Shown in pieces: positions 60,405 to 64,000 of a stretch of 64,000 nt of DNA. The stretch's first letter is position 1. Each line of letters starts with the position of its first letter. Position numbers and translations under genes: made by a program. Origin of the DNA: Doris montereyensis (Eukaryota; Mollusca; Gastropoda; Nudibranchia; Dorididae); assembly GCA_037039925.1 (NCBI GenBank), contig JAXRKP010001354.1:20001-84000 (forward strand). The letters are read 5' to 3'. The notes below the pieces were generated by a model that saw nothing but the letters and a program-made list of their open reading frames with translations, was not told the DNA's origin and did not search any database.

Positions 60405-63400
60405 TCTTTTTTATATCTACATTTCTTTGTGATATCCACATGTCTTTGTGATATCTGCATGTCTTTGTAATATCTATATGTCTTTGTGATATCTACATGT
60501 TTTGTAATTGTTATATGTCTTTATAATAGTTATATGTCTTTGTAATATCTACATATATATTGTGAGATCTACATATCCTTGAGATATCCACATGTCTTTG
60601 TGACATATACATATTCTTGTGATATCTACATGTCTTCGTAATATCTACATGGCTTCGTAATATCTACATGTCTTGGTAATATCTACATGTCTTTGTAATA
60701 TCTACATGGCTTCGTAATATCTACATGGCTTCGTAATATCTACATGGCTTCGTAATATCTACATGGCTTCGTAATATCTACATGGCTTCGTAATATCTAC
60801 ATGGCTTCGTAATATCTACATGTCTTGGTAATATCTACATGGCTTCGTAATCTCTACATGTCTTTGTAATATCTACATGTCTTTGTGATATCTACATATC
60901 TTTGTAATATCTACATGTCTTTGTGATATCTACATATCTTTGTAATATCTACATGTCTTTGTAATTTCTACATATCTTTGTAATATCTACATATCTTTGT
61001 AATATCTACATGTCTTTGTAATATCTACATATCTTTGTGATATCTACATATCTTTGTAATATCTACATATCTTTGTAATATCTACATATCTTTGTAATAT
61101 CTACATGTCTTTGTAATATCTACATGTCTTTGTGATATCTACATGTCTTTGTAATATCTACATATCTTTGTAATATCTAGATGTCTGTGTGATATCTACA
61201 TATCTTTGTAATATCTACATGTCTTTGTAATATCTACATATCTTTGTACTATGTACATATCTTTGTAATATATACATACCTTTGTACTATGTACATATCT
61301 TTGTAATATCTACATATCTTTGTACTATGTACATATCTTGGTAATATCTACCTATCTTTGTGATATCTACATATCCGTGTGATGTCTATCTGTCTTTGAA
61401 ATATCTACCTGTCTTTGTGCATATCTACCTGTCTTTGGGATTTCTAGATTGTCTTTGGGATATCTACACATCCTTGTGATATCTACATATCTTTGTGATA
61501 TCTACATATCTTTGTGATATCTGCGTGTCTTTGTGATATCTACATATCTTTTTATTTCTACCCTTTTTGGGATAATCTGATTGTTTTTTGTTGTTGATAT
61601 CTACTTGTTTTTGTTTGGATAGCTACATTTTCTTGTGATATCTACCTTTCTTTTGATATCTACCTTTTTTTGTAATATCTACCTTTCTTTTTGATATCTA
61701 CCTTTCTTTGTAATATCTACCTTTCTTTTGATATCTACCTTTCTTTGTAATATCTACCTTTCTTTTGATATCTACCTTCTTTTGTAATATCTACCTTTCT
61801 TTTTGATATCTACCTTTCTTTGTAATATCTACCTTTCTTTGTGATATCTACCTTTCTTTGTGATATCTACCTTTCTTTTTGATATCTACCTTTCTTTGTA
61901 ATATCTACCTTTCTTTGTGATATCTACCTTTCTTTGTGATATCTAATTTTCTTTTTGTGCTATCTACTTTTCTTTGTGATATCTACTGTTCTTTGTGATA
62001 TCTACTTTTCTTTGTGATATCTACTTCTTTGTGATATCTACTTTTCTTTGTGATATCTACTTTTCTTGTGATATCTACTCTTTTTCTTTGTGATATCTAC
62101 TTTTCTTTGTGATATCTACTTTTCTTTAATGATATCTACTTTTTGTGATATCTATTTTTTGTGATATCTACTTTTTTATGATATCTACTTTTCTGGTATC
62201 TACCTTTTTGTGATATCTACCTTTGTTTGTGATATCTACTGTTCTTTGTGATATCTGCCTTTCTTTTTTGATATCTACTTTTCTTTGTTGATATCTACGT
62301 GTCGGTGTGATAACTATCTATCTTTGTGATATCTACCTTTCTTTGTGATATCTGCCTGTCTTTTGATATCTATGTTTCGTTGGGATATCTACCATTCTTT
62401 GTGATATCAACCTTTCTTTGTGATATCTACCTTTATTTGTGATATCTACCTTTCTTTGTGATATCTGCCTCTCTTTTGGATATCTATGTTTCTTTGTGAT
62501 ATCTACTTGTCTTTGTTGATATCTACCTTTCTTTTGATATCTACCTTTCTTTGTAATATCTACCTTTCTTTTTGATATCTACCTTTCTTTGTGATATCTA
62601 CCTTTCTTTTGATATCTACCTTTCTTTGTAATATCTACCTTTCTTTTTGATATCTACCTTTCTTTGTAATATCTACCTTTCTTTTTTGATATCTACCTTT
62701 CTTTGTAATATCTACCTTCTTTGTGATATCTACCTTTCTTTGTGATATCTACCTTTCTTTTGATATCTACCTTTCTTTTGTAATATCTACCTTTCTTTGT
62801 GATATCTACCTTTCTTTGTGATATCTAATTTTCTTTTGTGCTATCTACTTTTCTTTGTGATATCTACTGTTCTTTGTGATATCTACTTTTCTTTGTGATA
62901 TCTACTGTTCTTTGTGATATCTACTTTTCTTTGTGATATCTACTTTTTGGTGATATCTAATTTTCTTTGTGATATCTACTTTTCCTTATGATATCTACTT
63001 TTCTTTGTGGTATCTACCTTTTTGTGATATCTACCTTTGTTTGTGATATCTACTGTTCTTTGTGATATCTGCCTTTCTTTGTGATATCTACTTTTCTTTG
63101 TTGATATCTACGTGTCGGTGTGATAACTATCTATCTTTGTGATATCTACCTTTCTTTGTGATATCTGCCTGTCTTTTGATATCTATGTTTCGTTGGGATA
63201 TCTACCATTCTTTGTGATATCAACCTTTCTTTTGTGATATCTACCTTTATTTGTGATATCTACCTTTCTTTGTGATATCTGCCTCTCTTTTGGATATCTA
63301 TGTTTCTTTGTGATATCTACTTGTCTTTGTTGATATCTACCTTTCTTTGTTGATATCTACCTGTCGGTGTGATATCTACCTATCTTTGTGATATCTACCT

Positions 63401-64000
63401 TTCTTTGTGATATCTGCCTGTCTTTTGATATCTATGTTTCGTTGGGATATCTACCATTATTTGTGATATCTACCTTTATTTGTGATATCCACCATTCTTT
63501 GTGATATCTACCATTCTTTGTGATATCAACCTTTCTTTGTGATATCCACATATCTTTGTGATATCTACCTTTCTTTTGATATCTACCTTTCTTTTTTATA
63601 TTTACCTTTCTTTGTGATATGTACCTATTTCTTTGTGATATCTACCTTTCTTTGTGATATCTACCTTTCTTTGTGATATCTACCTTTTTTTATATCTACC
63701 TTTCTTTGTGATATTTACCTGTCTTTGTGATATCTACCTTTCTTTGTGATATCTATCTTTCTTTGTGATATCTATCTTTCTTTGTGATATCTACTTTATT
63801 TGTTATATCTACCTTTCTTTTTGATATCTACCTTTCTTTTTGATATCTACCTTTCTTTGTGATATCTATCTTCCTTTTTGATATATACCTTTCTTTGTGA
63901 TATTTACCTTTCTTTGTGATATCTACCTTTCTTTGTGATATCTACCTTTCTTTGTGATATCTACTTTTCTTTGTGATATCTACTTTATTTGTTATATCTA
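60405..64000. repeat. 19-bp minisatellite, at least 3.6 kb, open at the right edge
   Basis: About 190 units of AATATCTACATGTCTTTGT type, starting about 40 bases after exon 4 of the receptor. The composition changes along the array: ATGGCTTCG variants near 60640-60860, ACATATCTTTG near 60900-61320, ACCTTTCTTTG and ACTTTTCTTTG with GATATC from about 61600 on. A marked set of variants recurs with an 813-base offset. Confidence 0.97.

Noticed and set aside
60405..64000. CRISPR-like array
   Set aside because: No spacers of unique sequence; it is a head-to-tail 19-bp minisatellite in an animal gene intron.

Overview
This is a piece of animal nuclear DNA: GT-AG introns of kilobase size, coding exons of about 60-290 bases far apart, tRNA-derived SINEs, several LINE lineages, DNA transposons and long tandem arrays. 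No bacterial operon, CRISPR or phage gene was seen. A NIT-domain membrane receptor gene and the repeat style suggest a mollusc, perhaps a gastropod; this is an inference.

Three host genes can be read, all on the + strand. (1) About 6.7-24.2 kb: an opioid-growth-factor-receptor (OGFR) family gene, eight candidate exons, 5' end not found. (2) 31.2-38.7 kb: GATD1 (PDDC1), a DJ-1/PfpI-like glutamine-amidotransferase-fold protein, complete in seven exons and about 210 residues. (3) 50.7 kb to beyond the right edge: the 5' part of a receptor with a membrane segment and a nitrate/nitrite-sensing (NIT) domain, probably a receptor guanylate cyclase; the catalytic end lies outside. The three genes have no evident functional link. 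Each of them needs at least one small indel to keep the conserved frame, which points to consensus errors in the assembly more than to three separate pseudogenes.

The rest is mobile and repetitive. Region by region: 0-6.6 kb holds LINE 3' debris, a decayed THAP/P-element transposase and another LINE piece. The OGFR introns hold a mariner remnant, a CR1-like LINE end, SINEs, an LTR, a 42-bp minisatellite and a near full-length LINE inserted into that minisatellite. 24-31 kb holds SINEs, a non-autonomous Harbinger element with clean TTA target duplications and a CT tract next to the GATD1 start. GATD1 introns hold further SINEs and pogo-like repeats. 38.7-50.7 kb is intergenic: nested pogo-like and piggyBac-like elements, a GAA triplet tract, and duplicated segments in which one copy is eroded into CT/CTGT repeats, followed by about 2 kb of ATCC-type repeat. 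The receptor introns hold 58-, 55-, 38- and 19-bp minisatellites, a solo LTR with a 5-bp duplication, and a second LINE of the same family, again inserted inside a minisatellite.

The observations most worth a second look are the LINE family found twice inside minisatellites with 9-bp target duplications, the 42-bp array that begins on the 5' splice site of an OGFR exon and repeats a splice-donor-like word, the eroded duplicates at 46.6-49.6 kb, and the 19-bp array of at least 3.6 kb with an 813-bp higher-order period.
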